Origin: Wuchereria bancrofti
Taxonomy: Eukaryota > Nematoda > Chromadorea > Rhabditida > Onchocercidae
DNA: 64,000 bases
Direction of reading: 5' to 3'
Assembly: GCA_005281725.1 (NCBI GenBank)
Contig: SSBO01000001.1
Coordinates: forward strand, 128,956 to 192,955
Shown here: positions 1 to 14,531 of the stretch, piece after piece
How the letters are laid out: each line of letters opens with the position of its first letter
Position numbering within the stretch: the first letter of the stretch is position 1
Translations under genes and position numbers: made by a program
The notes under the pieces: generated by a model
Database searches by the model: none
What the model was told of the DNA's origin: nothing
Seen by the model: only the letters and a program-made list of their open reading frames with translations

Positions 1-294
1 TCGATCATGTCTTCTTTTTTCTGCTTCTTGTTAGCTAGTATAGCTAGCACCTGACAAATGATGATGATGAAAGAAAACTTGTGACATTCAATCATTATCA
101 CTATTACTATCTTTTCTTTTTCCTTTTAACAAATGAAATATAATTTACTCCTCTTTTTTTTTTCCTTCTCTTCCTTTCTCTCTCTCTCTCTTTCTCTTTG
201 CTCTTTTCCCTCTCTTCCTCTCTCTCTATCTAATTATTCATTTCTAAAATTGGATCATTTAACACTCTCGTTATTTTTTTTTAAAAAAAAAGAG

Positions 295-342
295 AAAATT
301 ATTATTATTTATTATTACTATTATTATTGTTATTATTATTAT

Positions 343-373
<31 letters not shown>

Positions 374-386
374 TATTGTTATTAAA
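295..386. repeat. TAT/ATT trinucleotide microsatellite
   Basis: Imperfect run of TTA/ATT triplets with occasional G or C interruptions. It produces a spurious poly-Tyr/Leu frame. Confidence 0.85.
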
Positions 387-1747
387 TTGCTGTTTTTATT
401 TATTTATTTATTTTTCGATTAATTTCATATTACCATTCATTTCAAATTAATAAAAAGTATTTTTAACTAGCTTAGTAAATCGTTTCTTCTATCCACGTAC
501 AATTTTTTCATTGCTTATTGCTAATTGATTAATCTCCTCGTTAGCTTACAATAATTGTAATAAAAAAATATCTACGTAAAACTACTAAAATTTTTTGCCA
601 TTTTTGTTGGAAAAAAAAACACGCTTAAAACGTGTACTATAAAAAATGAACACGTGATTTTTCTTTTGTAAGCTATTTCATTATAAAAAAAAAAAAAAGG
701 AATTTATTATTCAATTACTATTAGTATTACTAATTCACTTGTAAATACCTATATAATTATCATTTCTATTATAATATGATATTTTTGAAAGTAATTAATA
801 ATTTTTTGATGAGTGATAAAATTTAAATGGGAATAAATTTAATTTCTAATCATACCTTTTGCTACCGTTCTCTTTACCCGTTACTTCCTCGTACTTTCCC
901 GTTTTGATAAAATATTAATGAAGGTAATATTGCCCGTGTTTAACTCTATAGGGTAGGGATGGATTATTTGTATAGAGGATAATGGAATAGACGAGTTAAG
1001 TTTGTAGTGATGCTAAGGCAAGAAAATGTTTGCTATAGAAAAAAGCCTAGCTGATATAAGCCAGTTAGATGATGTTTATAAGTATAGGCTTTTATAAGTT
1101 TGTTCCTAAAGATTGGTTGCACGATGTATTATTACACTTTTAAATGCTAAATGTTCAATTATACTTGAAAATATTTGTTGAATCACGCATAAAATCTGAT
1201 TTCTTTTCTTTCTTTCTTTTTTTTTTCTTTTTTATTTTTATGATAATCTAAAATCAGAAAATTAAATTTGAACATTCAATACTCAGTTAAGGAAGTTTTT
1301 TTTTTTTTCTCTCTCTCTCCCTCTCTTCCTCCTTATTTCTCTGTCTCTCCCTCTCTTTTCTCTCTTTATAAAGCTAATTTGATCATATACGAAGAAAAAG
1401 AAGTGTAGTGAGATGGATATAGAAGTAAATATATTAGCAGGAAAATCGTCGTCGAACAAAATTGCAAAGAATTTAAAAATAATGGTGAAAGACTAAAACG
1501 GTCTAACGAAAGCAATGCCTGGAATGAATTGCTCATCGATTAATGCAATGAATTTAGTTCGTTTAAAAAAATTTTTTTAAATGATGGCTGACTAAGTAGC
1601 CATAGGCTTTATTAAATAAATAATAACAACATCAAATAATCTTACTTAAAGAAATTAAATTGCAGATAACATGAATAATTTCTTGTATTAAATAAGATTA
1701 TAAATAAGATGTGTACTTTTTTTTTTTCGATTAGCTGAACTATGGCG

Positions 1748-1955
1748 ATCATTAATGATAATGATGATGATGATGATGATGATAATGACGATAATGACAT
1801 CATGATGATAATGATGATGTTGATGATGATTGATTGATGGTGATGATGATTGATTGATGACTGATTCATGGTAATGAAGATGATAATTGTGACATCATGG
1901 TGATGATGATAATAACGATGATGATTAATTGATTGATGATGATAATGATTTTGTT
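1748..1955. repeat. GATGAT/TTGATTGA compound microsatellite
   Basis: Runs of GAT triplets mixed with TTGA tetranucleotides over about 200 bp. Its reverse complement resembles the ATCATC/AATC array at about 42590-42870, so the two share a repeat class. Confidence 0.85.
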
Positions 1956-4900
1956 GTAACAGTTTTGTAAATATGAAATGCAAAATAAATCTTGATCATA
2001 TGATTTGAATGGATGGATGGTTTAAGCATATGAAAAGCAAATTTTGCATATTATGATTTCGTGATTTTATTATGCAATAATAAAATATATCTTTGATAAT
2101 TGTAAAGTAAAAAAATATTTAAAATATAAAAAAAAAAAAAAAAATTTCATTTCACAACCACTAAAATATGCCTGTTTACTTATACTTTTGTATGGATATA
2201 TTTAGCTAAAATAAAATTGAAAAGTCCAACATTTCATCACAATGTTTCAAAATATAAATTTTCAACAATATTTTAAAATAGAAAGAGAAGAAAAAAAAAG
2301 AACAAACAATTAAAGTGATGTAACCAAAATTGTTAAACTGAATTTTTGTAAAAAATAAAATATCGTTAAGATCTTAAAAAAATTAGACGCAAAAAAATTT
2401 TTTTTTAAAAAAAAATCAATGAAATAAAAAATAAAATGGAAAGTATATTTATATCACATAATTTTTATTAATAGGGAAGTGAAATATGAATAAAACATTT
2501 TTTTTTAACTTTAACGATTGCATTTTCTAAAATGAAAAAAAAAAAAACAATGTACTGGAATAATATAATTAAAAATAGTAAGGAAATCAAGTAAAAAAAG
2601 AAAAAGGAAGAAGGAAATAATAAAAAAGAAATTAATTGACCATTGATTTCAATGATGCTTGATAAAAATAGTAGTAAAAAAAAAACCAATCAATTATAAT
2701 AAAAATTTATTTTAATTAAATTAAAATATGAAATAGTACTATTATGTAAATAAAATTACAAATTATTTCAATTACTAAACATTGAAGAAAAGAAATTATT
2801 AAAGCATTAGTCAATTGCTATGATAATATTAAATTATAAATTGTTGTGGTATACTTAACAAAATGTAAACAATATTTATACTTAATACTTAACAAAATGT
2901 GGATAGATAGAATATGTATTGCTATTAAATGCCACTGAGAATAATTAGACAAAATATGCAAACATTTCATATCGATTAGGAAAAAATTTGAAAGACAATA
3001 AATCTAAAATTCCCACTCCCTATTCAGTAGTTATGAAAGAAAATTTTAAATTTACAACAATTAGTGAAATAAATTAAAAATTTGATATTTAATAGGTTAA
3101 AAGGAACACATATGAAATAAATCATAAAAAATGAAATCATATGGAGATGAAATTACAAAAACAAAATAAACATAGCAACCATTTGACAATTTTAAAATAA
3201 ACTTATTAAATTAAAATATGTAATTATCAAATATGATGCAATATAATATAGATTTATATGAGTTAAAAATTTATTCGAATTAGTAAATATCGAGAAAAAA
3301 AATTGAAAAAACTGCTTAAAGCATTACTATTTAAGCTAAAAATCACACATTACACAAAATTTTTTTTTTTCCTAATATAATATGAACAAATTGCATAAAT
3401 GATATTTATTTTATTACAATATTTTATTTTTTTATTTATTTTTTTTTTTTTTTTTGAAAGAGAAATGAAGAAAGAGAGAGAGGGAAGAGGAGAAAGAGGG
3501 AGAACGACAGTAGAAAAAAAAATTTCTATTAAATATATGTATTAGAAGGAGAAGAGAAATGTAGTTGTATACGATTAAATAAAAAAAATGAAAAATGAAA
3601 AATCTATTAATGAAACTTTCTGGAAAATAATTTGTGATAAAAATATCACAAAACAAAAAAAAAAAAAACGAAAACACAAAATACAAAATACAAATTGAAA
3701 ATTTTATTGAAAGAAAAATTTTTTAAACTTTTCATTCGTTTTATTTCACTTATTACTGTTTTTTTTTCCTCCTTTTCTTTTCTTTTCTCTTGGTTAAATT
3801 CAAAATATATATGTTAAATGTAATGATGGCATATTGTTTTTGATTGAAAATAGCTTTCTATTTGCGGGTACTTTTGTTTAAACATTTTTTTTTTCTTCCC
3901 TTCAATCAAATGAATCCAATTTATTTCTTGATAAATTTTATTTTCATTTTAAATTCAAAAAAAAAAAAAGGCAAATGATCAAAAGCGGATTTAAGAATAA
4001 ATTCTTCCAAAATTTCATCAATTTGATTGCATCCGGATATTTTGTAAATGAAATATTGTTAAGTCGTTCTTTTTTTCTCCTAATTTTTTTTATTGCTTTC
4101 TTGTTTTCTTGCTTTATTTTAACTATCAAAACCTAAAATTAAGTATAAAATTGTGTGAAAAAGTAAGAATAAAATTACAAACATAAATATACATGATAAA
4201 AATAAAACAAAATTGTAAAATAAAAAAAAAAAAAAAGATTACTTCGATAATATTAAAAATTAAATATGCATATCGTAGTCATATAATAATCATATAATTC
4301 ATGCTGATAAATAAATTGATAACTAATATTAATCAATTCAAATATTTTAACTTTCTTCCAATTTTTAAATTTAATATTTCACTTGCATTACTCTCTGAAT
4401 TCTTGGAGAAGGTAGATTTATGTTAGATTAAATTAATATTCGAATATATTATATAACTTCAATTTTTGCTGATATTTACTACTTATATATCAAAGTAATC
4501 ATACAATGAATAATTTGATAAGAAAAGAAAGAAAAGAAAATGAATGAAATGAATTGTTTACATGAAAAGGAATTAATTGATAAATGAATGATTTGAATTG
4601 TATTGTATAATTTCTAGTAATATTTATAATATAGTTAATTAATTAGTCATTTTTAAGATTGGGTGAAATCCATTAATTTACTACTTTATTTTTAATTTGT
4701 TTCATTTTTTTTTTCTGATGAAAAAAATGCAAAAATGAATAGTAACTTTTTCTCATCACTTTTTTTTCACTAAATTCGAAATGAAAAAATTTTTTGCGAA
4801 ATTATAAGCAAAAAATATTGCAAGGGATTAAGCATTAAGCATCATGTTACTATGATAAGTTTATTTGTGCTTGTAAGAAGTTAAATTAAGTATTTAAGTG

Positions 4901-6232
4901 ATTCATCCTTTTTTTTGTAAAAAATAATTAAAATAAATCATAAAATAAAAATTCCATCAATTGCATTCAGAATGAAATAAATTTATAAATTTAATTAAAT
5001 TAAAACTGACAGAAAAAAAATTCCTTTTATAATAAAGAAATGCATACACAAGTTATACTACAAAAACAAATGAATAAAATGAAGGAGGAAAAAAAAAAAG
5101 GAATAAGAAAAGAGAAAAAAGAAGCGATGTAAAAGTAGAAAGGATGTTAGCATAAATAGAGGGAGAGAGAGAAAGAGACAGAGAGAATAAATTTATTCAT
5201 AAAATATATTTTCAAAAGTTTTACTTTGAATTTAAAAATCAAAAATTATTCATTCAACAAAAAGAATGAAAGGAATTGCTGTATTATCACTCGGAAAGAA
5301 GAATACAATTATCATTTTGAAAATTAGCTAATTATTATTCAAAAATATCAACACCCTATAATTAAAATTTCTTCTACAATAACAAACATCAATTTTGATT
5401 AATAAAATTGATAATTATACTAATAATCCACCTGCATTTATATTTTTATTTTAACTAATAGCAATAAAAATATTAATAAAATAGTAATAAAAATTGAAAT
5501 AAATAGAATGATATATTCTAACAATGATAATTCATTGATAATAGAGACATTTTAAACATTACTAACAAATATTATGTATGTTAGAATAGAATTAATAAAA
5601 AAGAATATAAAATATTATTGGAATAATCTTTTTTTTTTCTTACTTCATGAAATGATGAATCATTTTACCAGATATTATCAGTGGTAATCATTTTAATCAT
5701 AATACAACTTTCATTTTTTTTTCTTACTTAAATGGAAAGAATTTTGTGAAAAAATCATTTTTAGTTTTTTATATAAAATTATAATGAAAATAAATATAAT
5801 ATTAGGAATGTTATTGCATTCATAACTAATTGTCTTTTATTATTCCATAATTTTTTCGTTTTTTTTTTTTTTAAAGAATGAAAATGAAAAAAAAGAGAGG
5901 GAGAGAGAGGAAAAAGGAGATAAAGCTATCTGATAAGGAAAGGAATGCGAAAAAGCTTGAACGATTGCAAGAGGAATATTAATATTTAATCATTCATTTT
6001 TATTTATGCTAATTTGAATAAACACATCAAATAATTGTTCCTTTTGAAAGGAATATATTTTATTGTTTGAAAAATTTCCATTTTCCGCTTTTTTCGATTT
6101 ATTTGAAATTAGCTAAAGAAAAAAAAAAGTGAGGAATGGAAGAAAATATTGGTATTAAAAATTTAAACCGATTATTTCTCGTTTCTTTAATAAATGTGCA
6201 GTAAGCGATGCATTGAGTCATCACCAATACTG

Positions 6233-6400
6233 TCATTGTCATCAATTGTTATTATCATTACTATTATATTATTATTATCATTGTCACTATTTAGTATTAT
6301 TTATTTATTTATTACTATTATTACTTATTATCACTATTATTATTATTACTATTATTATTATTATTATTACTACTATTATTATTATTATTATTGTTTGTTG
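6233..6400. repeat. ATT/ACT trinucleotide microsatellite
   Basis: Long imperfect (ATT)n array with ACT and GTC interruptions. The open frames across it are repeat artefacts rich in Tyr, Ile and Leu. Confidence 0.85.
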
Positions 6401-7574
6401 TTTGTTGTCGTTATTGTTATTTATCATTATTTGGTGTCGGTATTATTGTTATTAATCATTGCTATTTTTGCTGTCACTATTATCGATCGAAATATTTTCT
6501 ATTGCAAAATGAAAATGTCTCGTTTTTTAGCTTTACATTTTGTAATTTCTTCAAAGAAGAATAGAGAAGTTAAAAATTGAAAGAAAAAAAAAAAACAAAA
6601 CCAAAACATTTAAGAAAATAGTTTTCGATAAGGAACTTTGGAGAAAAAAAAAAACGAAGAGATTACAATTACATTTCAATTTTTTTTTTTCATTTTATCA
6701 TGGTTTCACATCGATTCCAATTTTTGACAAGTTTAAATTGCATTACTCAATTAGAAATGAAAAATTATTATGAACGATTAGATCAATTACTTAATAAAAA
6801 ATGAAAAATTATTTGAATGAAATTAATTACATTGTGAAATTTTTCTTGTCAGCGCCTTTTTTTTTTCTTTGCTTAAAAATTTTAATGAAAACTTCTATAA
6901 GTTTTAATTAAAGTTGGGGAAAAAAACGGGAAAGAAATCTAAATTTAACTTTTCTCTAGTAAACTATCATCAAATATTTAAGAGAATCAATAATGACATT
7001 TATTATGAATAATAAATAAAAATAAATCTTAATTGCATGCAATGAGAGGAATGGAAATCTGATCAAACGAAGAAATGAATATCAGATCAATTAAAAATTG
7101 TCAAATTTTCATTTCAAATTAGAGTATAAAGTATAAAACAATCTTAAGAGATATAAATGCTTACAAAATTTAGCTAAAAAATTTAAAAAAAAAACATATG
7201 TGTTTATCAAATCGTAAATAATACATAAATTAAAGAATCCTATTAGATATGATTTTATAATACTTAAATATTTCGAAACATGCAAAATTACTTACTAATG
7301 CATCTTGCTGATTGTAGTCAGAATTTTTTCAAGTGGAAAAAGATGCAAATTTCAAAATTTTAATAAAGCATAAAGATGACAAATGAATTATAGCATTGAA
7401 TCGAAGTGAAAAAAATAAATGAATTATTAAAAATTCTTCTAATATTTTAGAAGAATTTGTTTGCATCCAATAAACTGATTGTCGCATGGGAGCATTCCAT
7501 ATTTTTGTGCCAAATAATTCGCGAAAAAATTAAAATACTCGGCAAATTCATGATCAGTTCGATATTAATTAGAT

Positions 7575-8075
7575 AGCAATTAGATAATTATAAATAATCA
7601 GTATAATTAATATAGACGAAATAATTATAAACAATCAATGTAATCGATATAAATGAAACAATTGTAAACAGTAAATATAATTGGTATAAATGAAATGATT
7701 ATAAATAATCAATATAATCGATATAAATGAAATAGCTATAAATAATCAATATAATCGGTATAAATGAAATAGCTATAAATAATCAATATAATCGATATAA
7801 ATGAAATAGCTGTAAATAATTAATATAATCAATATAGATGAAGTAATTATAAACAATCAATGTAATCGATATAAATGAAACAATTGTAAACAACAAATAT
7901 AATTGGTATAAATGAAATGATTATAAATAATCAATATAATCGATATAAATGAAATAGCTATAAATAATCAATATAATCGATATAAGTGAAATAGCTATAA
8001 ATAATCAATATAATCAATATAAATGAAATAATCATAAACAATCGATATAAATGAAATGGTTATAAATAATTAATA
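7575..8075. repeat. 37-bp minisatellite with 222-bp higher-order period
   Basis: About 13 copies of a roughly 37-bp unit containing the core ATAATCGATATAAATGAAAT. Adjacent copies near 7734 and 7771 lie exactly 37 bp apart. Variant units recur in blocks: the variant starting at 7612 recurs at 7834, 222 bp (six units) later, followed by the same series of variants. The array ends in diverged copies near 8070. No coding function is evident. Confidence 0.85.
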
Positions 8076-11000
8076 CAATTAATTAATCAAAAAGGCTTAT
8101 TGATCGTTTTTCGCAACAAAAAATTTGCTTAATTGTGTTGTTTATACTACTTTCTACTTTCATCGTTTGTTTGCTTATAATTACTGTAGAAAAATAAATT
8201 GAAACTACTCAAATAAAAGCAAACAAATATTTCATTAACTAATAATCGATAAAACGATCAAAATTCTTAAACTAACTTAAAAAGAACAATATAAATTTGA
8301 AAAAAAAAATCGAAAACTATTGTAAAGGATAAATTTTCCAAAATGAAATAAATTATTCAATAATGATTTTTATAAATTGGATAAATTAATGAATTAATTA
8401 ATAGGGAAAGTAATTATAATTAACGAAAAATGGGCAAAAATATAATAATATAATTAATGAATGATTTCATTGCCGTTAGTTGAGGAATGAAATGAAATGA
8501 ATTGAAATGAAATGAAATCGATATACTAATAATCTATGTAAAATAAATTAATGAATTAATTTCTACTTAATCATTTTATCATCAATGTGCTGATAAAACG
8601 AAAAATTAAATAACAAATGGAATTGAATTTGCTACTAAAATTTACATTTCATGAAAAATATATTTAATGTAAACTTGTCGAATGAAATGAAAGAATTATT
8701 AAAAAATTTTAATTCATTTTTTTTAAACCAATTTTACTAACTTCTAATTGTCAAACATCAGTTACTCATTGATGGAAATGATAACGATGATGAAATGAAA
8801 TGATTATAAATAAGCTGTTGAATTCTTTTCTTCTTTTCTTGTGTTATTTTTTCCCTTTTTTTTTTGTTCAATTTTTTGAATTCTTTTCTTTTTTCTTTTT
8901 TTCGTTTATAACATTTGGAAAAAAAAATTCTAACCAATAATTTCTTTTAGTTTAGTATTTTTTTTTGGCTTAAATTGAACAAATGAGAATTGATTTTTAT
9001 ATGTTAAAAAAATTTGAAATTTTGTTATTTACTAATTATTGATTAATTTGTAATATTATTTCGTTTTGATCGATAAATGTTGCCTCTCCTTTTTATGACA
9101 AATATTAATCAATCAATCAGGTGAGCTGTGAAGTAATGAAAATTAATTTATTTCAAAGATTCAAAGCATCATTTCGAAAAACAAAGAGAAAGAGAGAGAG
9201 AAAGGGAAAGAAATGGAGAAGAAGAGAGAGAGAGAGATAATAGGATAAATATGTATAATTATTGAATATAAAAAGATATTTTTTTAATGATAATATTTAT
9301 CATTTCATAATGATAAAGCGATAATATTTTCTTCCTAAAATAATTAAACAATGATAATTTCTATTTAAATATGCAATAAATGATAAAAGAGTAATAGAAA
9401 AAATTAATTCTTGAATATTTTATTTTAGCATAAAACTAAAAAAACAAAAAAAAGAACAAGGAAAGAAAGAAAAGAAAGGAAGAGAGAAAATTGAAAAAAT
9501 TGAAATGACGAAAAAAGAAGTTTTTTGATAGCATTTTATGGTTCTCATTTATCATCTATCAATTTCCACTTGTCCATTTGTCCTTTATGTTTACATTTTG
9601 ACAATAGCTGAAATTGATTAAAATCTAAATTTGTTAACATTGCTTTTATTACGATGTTTTTTTTTTTTTTTATATCTATAAGATTTCGCTTCATAGTAAA
9701 TATTATTATTTCTTTCATTTTATCTTTTTTTTTTTTGCAACATTTTATAGCGTAACTAATGTATGTAAAACTTTCACATAAATTGTATGAATGTAGAAAA
9801 TGTAATAACTTTTTTTTTATTGTTTGAAATTTTAACAAAATTTGATGTAAAATGTTGAATTGCTATTGCAATATTAGAATATTAATCACTTTGTTTATTT
9901 GCAATTTGAAAATTGCTAGCAAAATTGTTAAATAAAATGTTATTGCATCAAAAAAAAAAGAAAAGAGGATAAATTGAATAAAGAGAAAGAAAGATGAAAA
10001 GAAAGAAAAAATGAAGAATGAGATAGGAAAAATGAAATTAGAAAAGATAAATTGTGAAAAATAAAAATGGATTTGAGGAAAATTCATTTTTAGCCTACTG
10101 TACTATGCAGCTAATTTTTACCTTTAAAAATGAAAATGAAAGCTAAATTGTTCATTTGTCATATAAAATGAATTCCTTTCTTGAAATAGAATAATGATAA
10201 TTAATTACAAGAATGTTATTCTTACTAAGCAATCAATTGTATGAGATAAATATAGAAGAATATAGTATTAACAATGAAATTGGAAAATACTTTTTGGAAA
10301 TGTTGAAATTGTATTTCAAGTTTATTTAATTAATCTAAAGCTAATTAAACTGAAAAATTGTCATTGCTATCGCTGTTGCAATTGCTTTTTTGAATGTATG
10401 ATAATTCATTAAAAAAGAAAAATTATTTTTCAGTATGACTTCTTCAAGTTTTCGTTTTCTCTTTTTTTTTCATTTTAATAAAATACAGGAAAAATATTTA
10501 AAAGAAAAAAAATGAAATGCTATAGAACATTTCATAATATTATTCTATATTTAAATATGATAAGTCAACATTTTATTTTAAAAATTTAAATCAATAACTA
10601 CTTCAAATGTACGATTCGTTCATCCTTTTTATTTTTATTATTCATATGTAAAACGAAATTAAAAACTGACCTTACATTCTTTCAAATCACTTTTCACAGT
10701 AAAATTAATTATCTCATTTAAATCAATTTATCTTCCTAATTTTTAATAACAACATTTTAATAACTGCCATATTCAAAAATTGCTAAGCATTGATTAAAAA
10801 TATTTTAAAGATTTAAAATTTTAAAAAATATGCCTACATTTAAACTAATAATACATGCATTCAGTAATAGAAAATAGATGAATATAAGCGTATATATTCA
10901 TGCTTATTTCATATTTATTGGAATGCAAATAAATAGAAAAAAAATGTTGAAAGAATCATTAGGCAATGATTTATTAAGAATTCCTAATTATTTCATCTTT

Positions 11001-14000
11001 TCTTCCTCTTTTTTCTTTGTTCTGTTCAAATTTTGTTTAACAATTGCTTTAACTAGCTTCTAGCTTATCTTTCTTTTCATCACAAATTTCATCTCATCAT
11101 ATGATGATAATTAATGATATGATGATAATTAATGAGAAATGTAAAATGGTGAAAAAAGCTGATAGGTAAAATTTTCCTAATTGTATTAATTATTGCAATG
11201 TTAAGTCATTGGTTCATATGATATGACCGTTTAATTTAGTCAAATTTTAGCAAAATTATTTTCTTAATGGGAAAAGTAATAGTTTGAAGTTAGATTATTT
11301 GATTGAAATGCAGAAATGTTCAAAAGATAAACGACATGAACAAAACAAAACATAATGAATTCATAGAATAATCTTTAAACTTCATTCATTTCATTGGTGA
11401 AGATAAGGATATCGTTAAAATTATCACTATCATCTAAATTTTATGTATTAAAATTTTGTTCTTATGTATTTCAAACATTTAGTTCCGTGTTTCAAATACT
11501 TTGTTTCAAACATTTTGTCTCAAAGACATAAAATTTGCAGGTAAGGATTTGCAATAACTGATTAATAATAATAACATAGTTCAATTTATCTAAATGATCA
11601 GTGGATAAAACCTAATCAAAGATAAGTTAAAATTTAAACTAACAGTGACATATGATAAATGGCAATAAATGTTTTTTAAATGATGTTAATACGAAAGTCA
11701 ATAAAAATATTTTTTGATCCATAGAGAAACCTGATATGATTAGAAATGAAATTATCACAATTATAAAAAGTAATAAATTCCATTTGCTAAAGTACGAATT
11801 AATGATTAGAATATATGAAGAATGCAAGAAGAAAGCAATCTATTGAAATTATGATTAGATAAACCAAAATAAATAAATTGATAGCATTGATGATATGATG
11901 ATCACTTTTGGTTAATATCAAAAGCATTAATGATAATAATATGATTTATTCAATCAGTGAATGTTTGCTTTATCAGTATATCAATCTTAAATGAATCAAT
12001 AATCATTATTTATCGCTATCACTGATACTATCAAATTTCAATCAATTTAATCCTCCCTCCAATAGCATAAAATTCTAGTTTCAGGTTCGGCATAAACTGT
12101 TCAAAATTATTCAAACAATTGCAATCTAATTATTGCTGCAATTTGTAACTAATTAATAGATCATTTTAAGAAATGCATAATATTTTCGGATGAATGAAAT
12201 ATTATTTTAACAACTTATCAATTTATTAATTGCTAAATTAATAGTAATATTTATTAACTGACTGATCAACTGATTAGAATTAAAAATAGTCACATCAAAT
12301 ATTGACGTAAAGATTTGAATATTTTTTATCAAGAAAAAATATAGCACAAAACATTGGAGGATGGGCAGAATGTTTTAATTTGTCAATATGCTAATTAACT
12401 CATTAGTTTGATTAATTAATGGGAGAAGGATAATTTTATAAAAATAATAGGAATAAAATAGTCATAAAATGTTAAAAATAAAACAACATTTTTCATTAAG
12501 AAAATACTATTTTCCCATTAATGAAATACTAATTCGAATTTATAACGAAATATTACAAATTCAAAGATACACGATTTAAATTTAATTTAAAATAGATACG
12601 ATAATGGGGATGAAATATAGTTTCAAATAAAAAAATAACAAATGTCCAAATTTAATTCACTCCTTTAAACAAGAGAATCATCAAACTGAACGAGTTAATT
12701 ATGCTATCTATCAATAAACCATTTTGTAATACCAAATTTTCATATATAAGAATGACTGACTTCAATTATAACAAATAGTTCTGTGTAATTTATTTAAATT
12801 ACTCCAATTTTAATCTTTCGAAAGAATTGAAATTCTATAATTATTACATTTATTTTAGAACATATCGCTCAAAAAATAAAAAGAAAAAATCACAGCACAA
12901 TCAAATATCAAACTAAATTAATAAGTCATTAATATCTTTGTCTTTGGAACGTTAGCAAATATGGTGGAACTAAAGTGAAATTAAAAACGATAATGTTTGT
13001 AATTCCATTGGCTAAAAGCTAAATATATCAAAAAAGAAAAAAAAAAGCAGGCAACAACAGGTAAGTTACATTAATCTTTTCGTTTCATAAAAATCAAATC
13101 AAATTTGTTGATAAAAATAACCAAATTAAATTTGAAGTATTACTTTTCAAGTTAAATGTTTTTTAATTATTTAATCACTACTTTTAATTCGTTAAAATTA
13201 AACATTTCAATTTCAAGATTGATGGAATTTCAGTTTTAATTGAAAATTAAAATTAAAATATTTGTTATTTGAAGAACGGAAAGATAAGTTTATGCTACGA
13301 GTAATTCGACAAAAAAAAAAATGCTTATTATGACAATGAAAAAATTTCATTCACTATGAAAGTTAAGTTTCCGTTTTGACGTGGTTCACGCTCATAGCCT
13401 GTAGACAAATAAAATTAGAAAAAAAAAACACTCTTTTTTGATATACGCTCATATCTAAATGAAGTAAATTCAAATTAAACGTTCCATTCGTAATTTAACG
13501 TTTTACTCTAAATAAATTGAGTTGAAAGTAAGAATTCCATTTTGGCGTAACAAACGCTTCCATTCCACGTTCTTCCATCAGGTCGGTACCATCCGTAAAA
13601 TATCTTAAATTTCACAAAGTCCCATTTCATCATTTGCAACAGAAATGCAACGTTTTGGTTTCAATGATGATAGGTTTATAAGATAGGTAAGGAAAGATTG
13701 TAGAAATTTTGAAAATTTAAAAAATTAGGAAATGCACTAATTGATGAGTAAATGCTAATGAAGCAAAGATTGAAAGGAGAGAAAAAAGGTACTATATGAG
13801 AGAGTGAAATATTGAAGGTGGAAAATTGTGAATAAGTAAGATTACTATAGATTGAGAGGAAGAATAATATAAATTGTTAATCTGTGAGGAATTTTCCCTC
13901 TGATTCTTTTTTTTTTTGCATTATTTCTATTCTCATCTTTTCTCTTCTAACCTAATAATGTAGTTCAAATTTGAAAAAATAGAATAAATGAACTAAAATT

Positions 14001-14036
14001 TGATCATTATTTTTGTTTTCGAAGATATGAAATAAA

Positions 14037-14094
14037 AAAAGTTATGATTGAGGAAATTTTTAAAAAGTTATGATTGAGGAAATTTTTAATTAAC
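14037..14094. repeat. 26-bp direct repeat, two copies
   Basis: Two copies of a unit containing GTTATGATTGAGGAAATTTT start at 14041 and 14067. The pair lies about 450 bp upstream of the LARS start. Confidence 0.8.
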
Positions 14095-14500
14095 TCTATT
14101 CAAGTCGTATTCACTTTTAAAAAGTTATCATTGCATTATAGTGTTTGAATTGATTCATTTAGTATATATTTAGAGATTTCAATGAGGATATTTTAATCTG
14201 TAAAGGAAGAAATTAACACATATTGGATGTGAAATGGAATCATATCTATCACTAGACATAAGCAATATTCTGATAGTTCCTTAGAATTTTTCAATATAAT
14301 TTGTCTTACTGTACTTGAAGTATTTCGGCGTGGATGTGATTGTAGGCGAGCAAAAATTACTAGATTACCAGATTTATATCAAATTTAAGATTCTAAATTT
14401 CATCAATTTTTATGACAAAAATTATTAGATTTTATTATAACGTCACCATAAAGTATGTTATATGTTGTACTATGGTTTTTTTTTTTTTTGTTTGATATTT

Positions 14501-14511
14501 GTTAATTTCAG
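14501..14511 (+). promoter_or_regulatory. Probable trans-splice acceptor of LARS
   Basis: GTTAATTTCAG ends 20 nt before the LARS ATG at 14532 and follows a T-rich tract. No upstream coding exon is visible. This fits a spliced-leader acceptor, although a cis-spliced 5' UTR intron is also possible. Confidence 0.5.
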
Positions 14512-14531
14512 CCAGAGAAAAAACTGCCAAG

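Larger units (their letters stand above)
1..14511. other. Gene-free AT-rich region upstream of LARS
   Basis: I see no supportable coding gene here. Open frames on both strands are translations of homopolymers and simple repeats (runs of Phe, Leu, Tyr, Lys, Asn) with no recognisable domain and no chain of exons. The sequence is dominated by A and T runs, CT-rich patches (about 170-235, 1305-1370) and AG-rich patches (about 3460-3500, 5160-5190, 9185-9235). Slightly more complex stretches at about 850-1130 and 13360-13620 are not obviously coding. Regulatory elements or non-coding RNAs could be present but cannot be recognised by eye. Confidence 0.6.

Noticed and set aside
133..450. 105-aa frame rich in Ser, Leu and Tyr
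   Set aside because: Translation of T runs, a CT patch and an ATT microsatellite.
6194..6580. 128-aa hydrophobic frame resembling a membrane protein
   Set aside because: The apparent membrane segments are translated ATT/ACT repeats, so the hydrophobicity is an artefact.
7575..8075. CRISPR-like array
   Set aside because: Repeats are contiguous with no unique spacers, and the DNA is eukaryotic. The same applies to the arrays at 30.1 and 31.5 kb.
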